Positions 1 to 11,225 are shown, counted from the stretch's first letter. The stretch is 64,000 nt of DNA from Euborellia annulipes (GCA_023213315.1 JAKCPI010031547.1:60050-124049); one strand, 5' to 3'. The notes: generated by a model not told the origin, from the sequence alone. Made by a program: numbers and translations.

Positions 1-683
1 GATTAGTTTTTTAAAATTCGCATTACTTTGAAGTCTTTTTTTTTATTGAAGGTTTTTTAAAAAAAAATAATATTTTTTATAAAAGCTCAGTTTTTTAAGC
101 TAATTATATTTATTTAATTTTAAGAGAATTATTTAAGGTTATTTAACGTTAAATATTTTTGTATTAAAGTGTTTTTTTTTATTATGTTAGGTACTAACCA
201 AAGTAAAATAAAAGAAATTTCAATTTTAATGTCTACTAAGTGAGTAATTTATGCGAATTGCAGCTATAAATTATATTTAATTAATTAGCTGAAAATTTCT
301 TCTTTAAGCTCTAATTTAAATTGCATATATTGCCATATAACAGCACATATATAGAATAAGCACATTTTAAATTGGCAATCAAATGAAAATTAAAGATAAA
401 GCATATCTGAGTCAGCCCCACAAATATTTGAGATTTTGCAGCTGGATATATAAATTTAAAAAAATAAAGCATTAGGCTATAATAACTTTTTTATTGCTAA
501 TTAATTTAATTGCTCCCTATTTATGACAAAGCTATGAAAATTTCGATGGGACATCAAGTCATAACAAAAATTTAAATTAGTAATGCTTCTTCCTTTTGGG
601 AAAGGAAACGAAAACCCACTCGATGAAAATACTCAAATTTTTTTGAAATGAGAGGTTTAAAGATGGGAAGTTCTTTAGAAGGT
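1..683. other. AT-rich non-coding sequence
   Basis: No gene, RNA or well-defined repeat is visible. The sequence is AT-rich with short homopolymers. A minus-strand open frame from 949 to 572 lies mostly over the repeat copy that follows and has no recognisable domain. Confidence 0.6.
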
Positions 684-1312
684 AAAAAAATCTGTTGTGA
701 CTGATCGCACTGCACACAAATTTCTACTTTGGTAAGAGGAAGTTGTGTTCTGTGCTTGTCACACCAGAATTTTTTGCTTCCAGATATATTTAGTTTCCAC
801 TGATAATTAGTATTCAAGATGTAAGATTTATAAACATGGGAAAATATACCATGGCAACCATTTCTCCTATCTTTCCTATGAAGTACAAGAGTAAAGTGTA
901 CTTCAAAAGATTTCAAGAGCAAAATGAGAATATACATTTTAAAAAGCATCTAAAAAATAATTAAATTATGAATTTTAAACAAAATTGTTCGAGCGAATTG
1001 AGAGAAAATCGAAAAAAAAAAACTGAAAAAGTACTTCAGTAAAGCACTGGTACTTTTTGGGCGATTTTGTTTAAAAGCTTCGTGTCACGTCCCAGGGGGA
1101 GGGGAGGTATCTAACTTAAATATGAAATTTCAACTTCCTAGCTCTTTTCGTTCTTGAGATAAGACAGACAGACCATGTTGCGAAAATCACTTTTTTGGAT
1201 TCAGGGGACCTCAAAACGTGTATATCCATCAAAATCTCAACATCGAATTTAAGACATGAATCGAATACTTTCTCTCTATATATATTAACATATATAGAGG
1301 TAAGAGAAAGTA
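684..1312 (+). repeat. CACACCAG-family element, near-complete copy
   Basis: This is one of about a dozen copies in the window of a roughly 650-bp element. In order it has a 5' imperfect hairpin (TCTGTTGTGAC paired with GTCACACCAGA), a conserved body with the words TTACCATGGCAACC-like and CCTATGAAGTACAAGAG, a block ending in CTTCGTGTCACGTCCC, a short ACAGACAGACC microsatellite, and a terminal palindrome CTTTCTCTCTATATATA ... TATATAGAGGTAAGAGAAAG. No coding capacity is seen. The hairpin, microsatellite and 3' stem-loop layout resembles non-autonomous Helentron/DINE-type elements. That assignment is an inference; the repetition itself is directly visible. Confidence 0.75.
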
Positions 1313-2570
1313 AAAAAAAGTAATAGTTCGGTATGACAACAAAACAACAAATTTAAAAATAAGTTTGAAAGTCTAATAGAATTGACTGGAAGAGCAATTG
1401 TTTTCACACAAATACACAAGCTGCAAACTTGTTAAACGAGGCCATTGCTATAAATTGCTATTAAGCCAGGCAGGGCGCTAATCCTGCGACTCTCGCCCTT
1501 AACGACTTGCGATCCTATACTAAGAAGATAGAATAGACTCCCTAAAGAAACAAACAACTAAGCACAAATACACTGTTCAACAAAGCTTTAGTAATATATC
1601 TCAACAAGGGAGTAGATTCGAATAGGCCTCTAGTAAATAAATCTTGTTCATAATTTAATTTTTTCTTCTTCAATTTCCCCTAAAAAATAAAATGTTTTTA
1701 TGGTCTAAAAAAAAAAAGGAAATAAAATATTAATTAATTATAATTAATAAGTAGTAAGGAATAACGAAAAGAGCGATTGCATCGACGTTTATTAGTTACT
1801 TCAAGCCGACGTTTCGGTTAGGTAATCGACCATCCTTAGGGCCTAAGCGTGTCAAAAAAAAATTCCTCAAAAAGTCAAATGGCGTGTCAGTCAATTTTTC
1901 TAGAAATTTTCAAAAATTTTATAATAAAATCCAACTTTTGAAAGAATTTTAATATGCAAAAGATGTATATTGAATATTGAATTGTCGAGAATTTCAAGAA
2001 AATAAAGTATTATTCAATAACAAAAGTTTTCGGTATCGGACGCCATTTAGACCCCGTCTCTATTTAATTCATTTGAATGGTGGGAATAAAATTTTTAGAT
2101 TAATTGACTAAAACTTTCACTAACAAGTTTGAAATGAAAGACTTTTGAAGTTAATCGTGATTTATTATTGAATAATTAATAAAACAAAAACAGTTAATAA
2201 TACGGGCACTATTTCTGTAGCTTTGAATATATGATGTATTTAGTAAGTAAGATTTTATTGTAGTTACATTTTTAGTATTATTACTTACTAAATAATAAAC
2301 CACAATGAATGCCTAATTGACTTTTATTTCTATAATATTTAGTGTGCGTTTTCTTTTTTTAGGTAAGGAAAAGGGTTGATGAAAGACTGAAAAAGGGAGT
2401 ATTAATAGAAATCAGGTGTCGGCGCTTCAAGCCTTGACCGATAGTTTCCTTAAACATCAAGTTGAATTTGATTTTCTTCCTTTGACTGATTCATAAATAC
2501 TCTTATTTTAGAAATAGAATTCTTAATACAGTATTTAAAATTAATAATTTTTGTTTTCAAGTACAGTATT
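1313..2570. other. AT-rich intergenic sequence with repeat fragments
   Basis: Mostly unique-looking AT-rich DNA. It holds a decayed hammerhead-like motif (1807-1841) and, near 2030-2090, a minus-oriented 3' fragment of a SINE (TCGG..GCCATTTAGACCCCGTCTCTATTTA-like, shared with other copies). Confidence 0.5.
1807..1841 (-). ncRNA. decayed hammerhead-ribozyme-like motif
   Basis: Read on the minus strand it has the GAAACGTC arm (GAAA core followed by a GUC cleavage triplet) and a GGT/ACC stem II. The first core strand reads CTAAGGA instead of CUGANGA, so G5 is lost and the motif is probably inactive. It belongs to the same series as the motif at 4236-4288. Confidence 0.35.
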
Positions 2571-2724
2571 CTGCCTTCGGGCCTTGGTGTATGGGGTTAG
2601 CGTGTGGCCTCTGTACCAAGAGTCACGGGTTCCCATTTGAATTGAATATCAATTATTGAAATAAATAGAGACAGAGACTAAATGGCCTCCGATGCCGAAA
2701 ATGACCTTAAATAAATTTAAAAAA
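2571..2724 (+). mobile_element. tRNA-derived SINE with 12-bp target duplication
   Basis: The head looks like a tRNA promoter: an A-box-like TGGTGTATGGGGTTAGCGTG and a degenerate B-box ACGGGTTCCCA. The body runs AAATAGAGACAGAGACTAAA then TGGCCTCCGATGCCGAAAA and ends in an A-rich tail. The insertion is framed by a perfect 12-bp direct repeat, AAGTACAGTATT, at 2559-2570 and 2725-2736, which marks retroposition. Confidence 0.75.
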
Positions 2725-2754
2725 AAGTACAGTATTTAAAGAAAATAAAAAGAA

Positions 2755-2890
2755 ATTGTCTCTTGTGAGGGATCAAGGGTTTGCATCCCGTCTAATTTCA
2801 TTTGAATTAGATACCAATCATTGAAATAAATAGAGACGGAGACTAAATGGCCTCCAATGCCGAAAAAGATCTTAAAATAAAATTAAAAAT
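2755..2890 (+). mobile_element. SINE fragment, second copy of the same family
   Basis: It starts inside the tRNA-like head (GGGTTTGCATCCCGTC) and continues through the same body as the SINE just upstream (AATAGAGACGGAGACTAAAT, GGCCTCCAATGCCGAAAAAG) to an A-rich end. The A-box half is missing or too diverged to see. Confidence 0.6.
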
Positions 2891-3888
2891 TAAAATTTTT
2901 CTAAATCCTTATAATTTCTCAACATACGAAACATCAATTTTAGATTTTAGGAAACGAGATAAAATTTTTTGTCTTTGGGTTGGAAACAATTCTTATGAAA
3001 GTCCTGCTTAGAGGCACAAGTCCTGATTTTTGAAATTAATTTTGACTTTAGGACTTAACGAATCAAACTATTTTATCCGATGAAATCTCAATTTTAAAAA
3101 TTAAAACTCCTCGGTGTATTGAAGGGAGATATAAATAATTTAAGATGAAAACGATTGGAAAGGAAACAAACGTTTCTAGATCTCAACGTCATCCATTATC
3201 AAAAAGTACACAAATAGTACTTTCTTGCCTCCAACAATAAGTATTTATAAACATCATTGTTGCGATATGCACCCATAGAATGATCAATGAGACCGTTTAG
3301 AATGACGGAGACCAACTATTACGGTATATAAAAAATCAACTCTTCAATTTTCATTTGATTTTGAATTTAAATTTTTAATGATTCAAAATTTTATAATAAA
3401 ATTAAATTTTTATATAGTTTGAAATATGTTTGGTTAATTTCTTGCTAGGAAGATAATTATTTTTCGTACGTAGTCTATATAAAAAAATTCTAATGTGAAT
3501 ATTTACATACTAAGGTAAATATTAAAGTTTAGATGGAGTTTTCATCTTTCATAAGATTATTGAATCAGCAAATTCAAAGTGTGGAATCTTTGAAAGTCAC
3601 TTAATTAAATTCTTTATAAACTAAACTCGGATTTTTTTTTATTCGGCAATAATTCTATTTCAATTTTTTAATTATTTTTTAACATTGTTTTCGACTCCGT
3701 TTTTATTTATTCAAATTAATTGATTGCCAATATACGAATGAATTTGCGGGAAGCGAACAACTAAATCTTAGAACTTGAAGCGATACCTCTAACCCTTATC
3801 TTAAGGAGGAGGTCATTCTTTATTTTAAATATGATTTAAAGGAAAACTCTCAATTCTTCTTTTAAGAATAGCTGATATTCATTCAATA
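2891..3888. other. AT-rich non-coding sequence, nothing recognised
   Basis: There is no long open frame, no terminal inverted repeat and no match to the repeat families seen elsewhere in the window. Confidence 0.5.
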
Positions 3889-3934
3889 AAGATGGAAAAG
3901 TCGACTCAGAATCGATCTTTTACTGAAAATAATC

Positions 3935-4179
3935 GACTTTTTAGAATCGAGTTGAAACTCTTTCAAGTCGATTAGAATCGATTCTCACTGGACGACTTCG
4001 ACTTTTTCTTACAATACTTAGAATCCGATGATAATATAGTTTGTAAAGTTTTCATTGATTGACTTTCATCTTTCTTTTAAAACCTACACATAACACATCA
4101 ATTAACACGCTTTCTAAGATCAGTTAGTGAAGATATGTGGCATTCTTAATTCCTCTATTTTAATATTTTATTTTGATAT
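3935..4179 (+). repeat. 240-bp direct repeat, copy 1
   Basis: The sequence from AGAATCGAGTTGAAACTC to TTTATTTTGATA recurs almost identically at 5003-5239; one visible difference is GATCAGTTAG versus GATCGGTTAG. The near-identity implies a recent duplication or an LTR-like arrangement around the 4180-5002 segment. Confidence 0.85.
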
Positions 4180-4235
4180 GGAAAAAGAATAAGTACAGGT
4201 GCAGCAAATGAAGAGAGCCTTTGGATGCCAAATGC

Positions 4236-4288
4236 CGAAAAGGAGACGTTTCGGACAAAATTTATTCGTCCATCTTCAGTCCTCGCTA
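4236..4288 (-). ncRNA. hammerhead ribozyme motif with intact core
   Basis: On the minus strand the order is stem I strand GAGGA, core CUGAAGA, one extra U, stem II GGAC...GUCC, core GAAA, a two-base helix III (A-U, C-G), the GUC cleavage triplet, and the stem I partner UCCUU. All invariant hammerhead core positions are present. An extra base after A9 is known in some natural hammerheads. The very short helix III matches the minimal ribozymes reported in Penelope-like retroelements, which act best as dimers. Activity is inferred, not shown. Confidence 0.6.
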
Positions 4289-4307
4289 CAAAAATATACA
4301 AATTTAA

Positions 4308-4402
4308 ATAAAACAACACTGTTGCGAAATTCAATTACAATGGATCTTACTTGGCTTATAAATTAATTAGGCCAAAGTTGTCATTGTTTTTTTGGCACGT
4401 AT
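4308..4402. repeat. inverted repeat arm paired with 4905-4999
   Basis: About 93 bp (ACAACACTGTTGCGAAATTC ... TTTTTTGGCACG) are repeated in reverse complement at 4905-4999 with few changes. The arms enclose about 500 bp of AT-rich DNA. With the adjacent ribozyme this resembles the inverted pseudo-LTR arrangements of Penelope-like elements. Confidence 0.7.
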
Positions 4403-5002
4403 TTGTTCTTTCAATGGTGGACTGCCAGTCGCTCTTAAAATCAAAACTGTCGTGCGTAAAAATGCCTTTTTTCGACCTCCGAAACATTGACTCATTTTTC
4501 TCCTTTGTAACATGTTAAAATTGAAAAACTAAAATGTAATTTTATTTTGTATCTTTATTAATAATGCCATCAACGAAATCTCAACCCCATGAGACAACCA
4601 AAACGAATTTTTTATTTTTTTAATTCGCTAAAAATATTTTATAATATTGTCGGAATAAGTCAATGATGATATTAAACTTAGAGTAATCCTATAAGAGTTG
4701 TATATATTAATAAAAAAATAGAAAAAAATGAAATCTAATCGAAATAAAAATAAAACTATTTTTTAATGTGAATTTAGTAGAAAAAGATAATACAAACGAT
4801 TTGAATTTATATTAGTAATAAAAAGAAATAATTTCATTATCTTATAGACACTCACGAAACATTGACACTCGCCTGTTTTTATAAAAAAATATACATGCGC
4901 ACAAATACGTGCCAAAAAAACAATGACAACTTTGTGCCTAATTAATTTATAAGCCAAGTAAGATCCATTGTAATTGAATTTCGCAACAGTGTTGTTTTTA
5001 TT

Positions 5003-5239
5003 TAGAATCGAGTTGAAACTCTTTCAAGTCGATTAGAATCGATTCTCACTGGACGACTTCGACTTTTTCTTACAATACTTAGAATCCGATGATAATATAG
5101 TTTGTAAAGTTTTCATTGATTGACTTTCATCTTTCTTTTAAAACCTACACATAACACATCAATTAACACGCTTTCTAAGATCGGTTAGTGAAGATATGTG
5201 GCATTCTTAATTCCTCTATTTTAATATTTTATTTTGATA
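5003..5239 (+). repeat. 240-bp direct repeat, copy 2
   Basis: Near-identical to 3935-4179. The two copies bracket the ribozyme-bearing segment and the long inverted repeat. Confidence 0.85.
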
Positions 5240-5463
5240 CTCAACTTTCATATTTTATTTTAATGTACGGTGCCAAATCACGTGCAATTATATTTAATAA
5301 GTATGTACTGAGTATCTTCTAAGCACGAGTTATAGAGTTTTTAAAAAGTCGACTCGAAAGTCGAAAAGTCGACTTTCAGAAATGATTAATCGATTCCGAA
5401 AATCGAAAAATATCAAGTCGATTCCAAAATCGAAAATCAACTTTTCGAGCGCCTTTTCCATCC

Positions 5464-7373
5464 TTAAAAAAAACCACGGAATTTTTTACCATGTTTTTTA
5501 TTTCCCAAGAAAGTTTTTAATAAAATTAAAAAGATTAATAGTCAAGGGGTTAATTATCAAATATTGTAGTCAATTTTCAATTCAATTTTTTTTTTTTTAT
5601 ATTATAAGATAAAGTGCAAAAATTCTCCTGAGAGATTCAAACTTTATATCCCTTTTTACTCTCTCTATACCTATGATATTATAATAAATTTTTTTTTATG
5701 ATATATTATAATTTTATGATATAAAAAAACACCTTATAAAGCAATTAATGGTTTTATTATTTAATGTTTTTATATCTAATGTAGATTATTAAAGATTTGT
5801 CAAGAAGGTACACACTATAGAGTTGTAAAATATTAAATGACCCTCATTTATAATTATCACCGGTTATCTTTCACTTTTATTGCTTTCATTAAGCACCAAA
5901 AAACAAGTTATGGTTGCAAGTGCGGAAAGGGGGTATAGGGAAGGGAAGGGTGGAGAGGTAGGGGGGTGAATGACAAATTGTAATTATTCCACTTGTATTT
6001 AAAGAGAGAGCAACAGAATTGGGACTTGAATTAAAATAGTAATAATTCATTAGCCGATCATATCAACGAGTTGTCTAATTTCACCATTAGACTTTTCAAA
6101 TACTCGATATAAATGAAGGGACATTAGTATTCTGAAATATATTAAAGTATTTTTTTAATTTGAAAACTATTGTATTATTACATAAAATTTTGATATTTAA
6201 TCAAGTCTTATAATTTTAAGATAAACAAGTCTTTTTAGTTTTAATTTTACGTACCTATTTAGTAAATGTTTGATGCTTATTGGATTTTTTATAAATAATA
6301 TAATTAAATCCATTTCTGTTCATATTAGCGTCATTGCTGATTATCAGATCATTGGATATAGCGTGGATTGCAGCAGCGCCTTCGACATAGGCAACCATGA
6401 ATACATTTTTTTTAGAAATTCCTTTTAAGTTTTGTTAAAATGAAATATCTCTCTTACAATAACCAATGGTATATCATTGTTAGAGAAGATAAATTTTTTT
6501 ATGGAATTATCTAAACTTTTATATGATAAACGAAATACATTTTGTTTCTCATTTTCACTGATAAAAAAAAATTTCCCATTTTTATTTTGCTTATCATTTT
6601 GAAAATTTGTTATTGTCACTTATTTATTTATGACTAAAGACCGGATAAATAAGCACCTCTTACCGAATGATAAAAAAAAAAAAAACGAAATTAATAACTT
6701 TTAAAACATTGAAAAAAGGGAATAAGAGCCTTGGGTCTTTAGAAATTAGTAAGTAGGTAAGAAGAAATCCATGAAATTGCTTTATTTAATTTTATACAAT
6801 CGAATATATGCTTCTTTAAATAAAAACTACTGTTAATAATTTTTTTCTATTTTCTAAAAAATGCATACTTTTAAGAAGATCATTCTTTCAGAGTTATTAG
6901 CTATATGCAAAATTATTAATATATTGTATAAATATTTGGCTCAAGCTGTAAATGGAAGCCGTGATGCACCTGTTTTGTGTGACAGAATAAATAAAAAAAA
7001 TAAATAAATATATATGAGATGATAAAATATCGCAGCAATGGCTTGGAGCCGACGGACGAAAATTAATTATTTATCAAAGAAAAGCTAGATCAACATTTAT
7101 AAAAAAACTTTTCAACTAATGGCTTTATTTTTTTGTAAATATATCTATAAGCCTGTCAGGCCTAAAGAAATATTCAAAATAATTCTTTAAATATCTGAAA
7201 ACAAAAAATGTCAAAAATCAGTCTCTCTTCTTTCTTAATTTAAATTGACAGATAAATATGTATTGTATTCAAGTAAAATAGTTTAAGAAAATTATCTTTA
7301 CATCTTGTTTAAGAACATATTCAACAAGTAAATAAGAAGAGATGGTAAATAATAGGGTGTTGGAGTTTTCTAC
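5464..7373. other. AT-rich intergenic or intronic sequence
   Basis: It holds simple AT runs, a G-rich patch near 5930-5970 and no recognisable element. If the exon that follows belongs to a minus-strand gene, this is the start of its downstream intron; no downstream exon could be identified. Confidence 0.5.
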
Positions 7374-7932
7374 CTTGCAGTGTCTTATTCCTGGAGAGGA
7401 GGGCGAGTAGAACATCAGGGTTAGGAGGCGGTGCGGCGGCGGCCGCGGCTGCGGCTGCAGCTGCAGCAGCAGCAGCCGCTGCGGCCGCCGCCTCGGAGTC
7501 AAGAGGCGCCGTTGTTGATGTGGCAACTACAACAGCCGGTGATTGTGATGACACCGATACGACCGGTGGCGGAGGTGGTGGTGGTGGTACTACAGCTAAA
7601 GGTGGCGGCGGTCGGCCCAAATGACCGACCGCAGCCGACATAGTCAAATCAAGTCCGTACAGTGGCGGTAAATGATGATGATGATGGTGGGAATGATGGA
7701 ACGGTGCAGGGCTCGCGTAGCCGCCGCGTGCTTGCGAGGCCGCCAGGGTGAGAAAAAATTATATATACTTCAATCAACAATGTGGCATGTCAGTCAGCCA
7801 GGAGACGTGTGGGGCGCACACACACACAGACACCACAGATGGCAATCGAGGCGGCACGGAGACTGGTGCGAGATCTCGTGAATCACCGCTGCCACCAATA
7901 CTACTACTACCACTACCACCACCAGCCGCCAT
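7374..7932 (-). CDS. candidate 5' exons of a poly-His/Pro/Ala regulator-like protein
   Basis: I read two exons on the minus strand. Exon 1 runs from an ATG at 7932 (context CAATAATGG) to about 7887 and encodes a Gly/Ser-rich start, MAAGGGSGSSSIGG. Exon 2 runs from 7730 to 7374. Its acceptor follows a TTTTTTCTC tract and ends in GCAAG; its donor is CAAG|GTAGAA. Both junctions are phase 1, so the frame is kept. Exon 2 encodes six His in a row, LPPLYGLDLTMSAAVGHLG, a run of eight Pro, a run of about 21 Ala, and then NPDVLLALLSRNKTLQ, which contains an LXXLL-type LLALL. An in-frame TAA upstream of exon 2 argues for splicing. Such homopolymer tracts are typical of arthropod developmental transcription or RNA-binding regulators, but I recognise no DNA-binding domain and cannot name the family. 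Later exons lie outside or are not detectable. Confidence 0.55.
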
Positions 7933-8024
7933 TATTGACTATCAGTCTTGATTAGTAGCGAGATTGTGTCACGTGAGGGCGTCAGTGCGCCGACGCAGGG
8001 GGTGGCGCCGACGCCGGCCGCCAT
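7932..8024 (-). CDS. upstream ORF overlapping the main start codon
   Basis: An ATG at 8024 (context GCAACATGGCGG) opens a 30-codon frame, MAAGVGATPCVGALTPSR..., whose TAA stop shares its last base with the ATG at 7932 (TAATG). This arrangement could permit reinitiation or repress the main frame. Coding is inferred from position only; the peptide has no recognisable function. Confidence 0.3.
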   Translation of the reverse strand: MAAGVGATPCVGALTPSRDTISLLIKTDSQ

Positions 8025-8110
8025 GTTGCTTCAACCAACCCCCCACTCAAACACTCAAAGCTAGGCTAGAGTACAAAACAGCTCACAACAGGAAGAGAGA
8101 GAGAATTGCT
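7933..8110 (-). promoter_or_regulatory. GC-rich 5' leader / promoter candidate
   Basis: This is the only strongly GC- and CpG-rich block in the left third of the window. It contains a CACGTG E-box at 7970-7975 and two GCCGCCAT words resembling Pho/YY1 sites, one over each ATG. Its place directly upstream of the minus-strand exons suggests the transcription start region. No TATA box is evident. Confidence 0.35.
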
Positions 8111-8286
8111 CAAGAAATGTTCATAACACCTCTCTTGGTTGTTATTAATTGATAAAAACAATGAATATATTAAAGGTGATCTTCCCTTATATATTATTAA
8201 TGTGAAATAGAAGATAAAAGATGTTTTTATTTCTAGGACGATTCATATTAATACAATATAAAAGGATCTAAAGAATAAAAATCAAT

Positions 8287-8431
8287 ATTTTTTTATTAAA
8301 TCAAATTGATCTGACCCAGGTTTCCATCCATCTTCAAAAATCTGTAAAATATGACATAAAGGTCGTATATTTTGAGGAACAGTATTACTAATATACCGGT
8401 ATATTGAACTAATGTGTTGTGAGTTCGTACA

Positions 8432-8465
<34 letters not shown>

Positions 8466-9112
8466 TTGTCTCTTGGCCTAGTTTGGGCCATGAGTATAAA
8501 ACGATACAAAAATTTGTAAATCTTATAAAAAATACAATAACATAAATATACAACATTTTTACAAAAAATTATATAGGTAAAATGTTACAAAGATTGATGT
8601 GTAGTAGGAATACAAATAGATAAAAAAAATAGAGTGTAAAAAGAAATACAAATAAATAAGAATGATAGAAAAACAGTGTAGATAAAAAAAAGTTAAACAA
8701 TAACTAGGCACTGTTAAAAGCATAGAAAAACAATACCAAAGCACTACCCATACAATCACAAAGCAATATTAAGGCAATAAAAAGTACAATAATAAAGCAA
8801 ATATTAAAAGAATAGAAAAACAATCGTACAAGTTAGATAGAAGTAAACAATGAATATGGAATGAATAAAATTATAAAGATTAGCTTGAATTTCGTATATC
8901 CAGAATATAAATACAAAGTTGTCCTGTACTATAAACGAAATTCAAACTATTTTTCATTCTAGCTTATAAGTAACCACACAAAACACATAATCAATATACT
9001 AAGTACTAATAATATGTTTCTAAAATGTTCCCATATACTTTTTTGTTATATTTTACTGAAATCTGAAGGTGGCATCTACACCTGGGTCAGATAAATTTGA
9101 TTTAATAAAAAT
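8287..9112. mobile_element. DNA element with about 32-bp terminal inverted repeats
   Basis: The left end carries TTAAATCAAATTGATCTGAC CCAGGT and the right end carries its inverse, ACCTGGGTCAGATAAATTTG ATTTAA. No transposase frame is present. A retroposon (8436-8823) interrupts it. A second copy lacking the left end is at 11226-11560. Confidence 0.6.
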
Positions 9113-9660
9113 TACACAGGGGAACAAAAAAGACCTTTTTTTTGTTGACCGAGTATTTGGTTTGCGCTGATTTCAAAAATGCCCTCTGTTTCGCCTCATC
9201 ACGTCAAATTTTAGAACTATAGAGAAAATAAAATTTTAATATTATTATTATTATAGGCTATTAATTAACAGTAACTTCAAGCTAATATCTAAATCGATAA
9301 AGCTAAAATAACGAATGAAAAATTCCCCTTTTGTATCCTCATCTCAAAATTTTCTTTTTAATTAAAATAATAATAAAATGTTACCGAGGGGCACCACAAG
9401 GTAGAGTAATTTTGAAATCTATTGGAATATGAGTGGTTCAAAGCAAAAGTGGACCAAGTTCAAAAGTAAACAATTTTCTTAATTTTCCCTTTTTGTAGTT
9501 TGGTGTAATAATGAACCATGTCCGAATTTAAATACTAATCCTACAGAGTGCAGCAGTTTCTTTATGCAAAAAAAAAAAATCTGAAAAAACTAAAAATTCA
9601 AAATTCTGAATATAAAATTTAAAATGTATACTTAGATAAAGTATAAATGAAGTTCTTAAT
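8385..9660 (+). repeat. duplicated segment, copy 1
   Basis: Apart from a 388-bp insertion, this stretch (ATTACTAATATACCGG to AAGTTCTTAAT) matches 11226-12108 with only scattered differences. The two copies flank the foldback element at 9661-11225. Confidence 0.9.
8436..8823 (-). mobile_element. poly(A)-tailed retroposon with 11-bp target duplication
   Basis: The insert begins on the plus strand with about 27 T, that is, a poly(A) tail on the minus strand. It is bracketed by TCGTACAAGTT at 8425-8435 and 8824-8834. The paralogous segment at about 11271 has a single TCGTACAAGTT with no insert, an internal empty-site proof of insertion. The body (TTGGCCTAGTTTGGGCCATG near the tail) has no clear coding capacity, so its class (SINE or truncated LINE) is open. 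Confidence 0.75.
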
Positions 9661-11225
9661 ACACTAGCGGTCCCAGGGGGGCCCAGAGGGGCCCGGGCCC
9701 CCCCCCCCTTTGGACAGACAAAAATTCAAAAGTTTTATTTAATATTTTAAAACTAAACAAAAAAAATTATAAATTTTTCACGTCTCAGGGTATCTAAAAA
9801 CGCAAATTTCAATGCCTCATTTTCAAAAATTTTTCCATACCCCCTCAAAATTTTTAAAAATTTTAAATTCGTCAAAAATCGATTTTTTTTTCTCGTTATG
9901 GTAAAATTTTAGACGAGAAAAAATACGTTTCTCAAATTTTCAACCCTTTTTGAGCTCATCTTTGGAGAGGTCTCTTAAAACATGAGAAACTAAAATATTA
10001 TCATATAGTAGGGGATCCGAAGAGAGGTCGATTTGCACCCAGCTGTTTATTGGATGAAACGTATTTTACATGAAATTTAATATGTTAAATAATATACCTT
10101 GAATAGGTTGCCTGAAAAATTCCTGTGCAAACTATAATTAATTACAAATTTAAAAACTAATTTTTTTTTTCAAAATTGCACAATAAAGATAATTTTATCA
10201 TGAATCCAATGATGTACGGTTGCCTGCGGAAAACCTGGGTGCTGAATCCCGGTTGCTGCGGTTACTTTACAGATGCACTTTTTCGGTTTTTTTTAGATTT
10301 TCTCAAAATTTCCTCTTACGATTTTGATTAAAATTCAAAAAACAATTATTTTTTAGACTCTCTTTAAAATGTATATTCTCATTTTCGGGTTGAAATCTTT
10401 TGAAGACCATTTTACTCTTGTACTTCATAGGAAAGATAGGAGAAATGGTTGCCATGGTACATAAGTTTCCATTACCTAAGAAGAATCGAAAATTATGTCC
10501 TGTGCTTCTCCCACCAGATTTGTTTGTGTCGACATATTTTTAATTTCTGACAGTACGGTACATTCGAATTCAAGATGTAAAATTTATAAGTATAGGAAAA
10601 TATTTATATTTTGTTACCATGCCAACCATTTATTCTCTTTCCTATGAAGTACAAGAGTAAAATGGTCTTCAAAAGATTTCAACCCGAAAATGAGAATATA
10701 CATTTTAAAGAGAGTCTAAAAAATAATTGTTTTTTGAATTTTAATCAAAATCGTAAGAGGAAATTTTGAGAAAATCTAAAAAAAAACCGAAAAAGTGCAT
10801 CTGTAAAGTAACCGCAGCAACCGGGATTCAGCACAGGTTTTCCGCAGGCAACCGTACATCATTGGATTCATGATAAAATTATCTTTATTGTGCAATTTTG
10901 AAAAAAAAAAAATTAGTTTTTAAATATTCAATTCACGATATATTATTTAACATATTAGATTTCATGTAAAATACGTGCAAATCGACCTCTCTTCGGATTT
11001 AGACTAACACGAGGTCGAAAAAAAAATTAGTCGGATTTTTGCGCCACCCTATTCTTTACCTTCCCTACATCATAAATTTTGGGCCATTGGCTACCAAACC
11101 AGGTGAAATAAATATATAAAATAGGTCTAAATGGCCTTCGCTGCCAAAAAAGAGCTTAAATGAATAAAAAAAAAAAAAAAATAAAAATTTGGGCCCCCCC
11201 CCTTGACAAAATCCTGGGACCGCCA
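9661..11225. mobile_element. hAT-like foldback element with long inverted arms
   Basis: The ends read CACTAGCGGTCCCAGG and, reverse-complemented, CAGTGGCGGTCCCAGG, followed by G/C homopolymers, the style of the hAT MITEs elsewhere in this window. Inside, a long palindrome has arms at about 10015-10461 and 10613-11000 (GGTCGATTTGCA ... TGCAAATCGACC as outermost words). The arms include CACACCAG-family sequence in opposite orientations. A SINE 3' fragment lies near 11095-11170. There is no transposase, and no 8-bp duplication was found at the ends. Confidence 0.65.

Larger units (their letters stand above)
3889..5463. mobile_element. composite DNA-transposon-like element with GATGGAAAAG ends
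   Basis: The left end reads GATGGAAAAGTCGACTC and the right end, reverse-complemented, reads GGATGGAAAAGGCGCTCG, so short terminal inverted repeats are likely. Sub-terminal sequence is rich in GAATCGATT/AAGTCGACT words at both ends. I found no convincing target-site duplication and no transposase. A hammerhead-bearing segment sits in the middle between two direct repeats, so this is probably two elements nested or recombined. Confidence 0.4.

Noticed and set aside
3935..5239. LTR retrotransposon
   Set aside because: The 240-bp direct repeats lack TG...CA ends, a primer-binding site and gag/pol between them.
7431..7643. Plus-strand Arg/Pro/Gln-rich frame
   Set aside because: It is the antisense of the GC-rich minus-strand exon, which has splice sites and better protein-like sequence.
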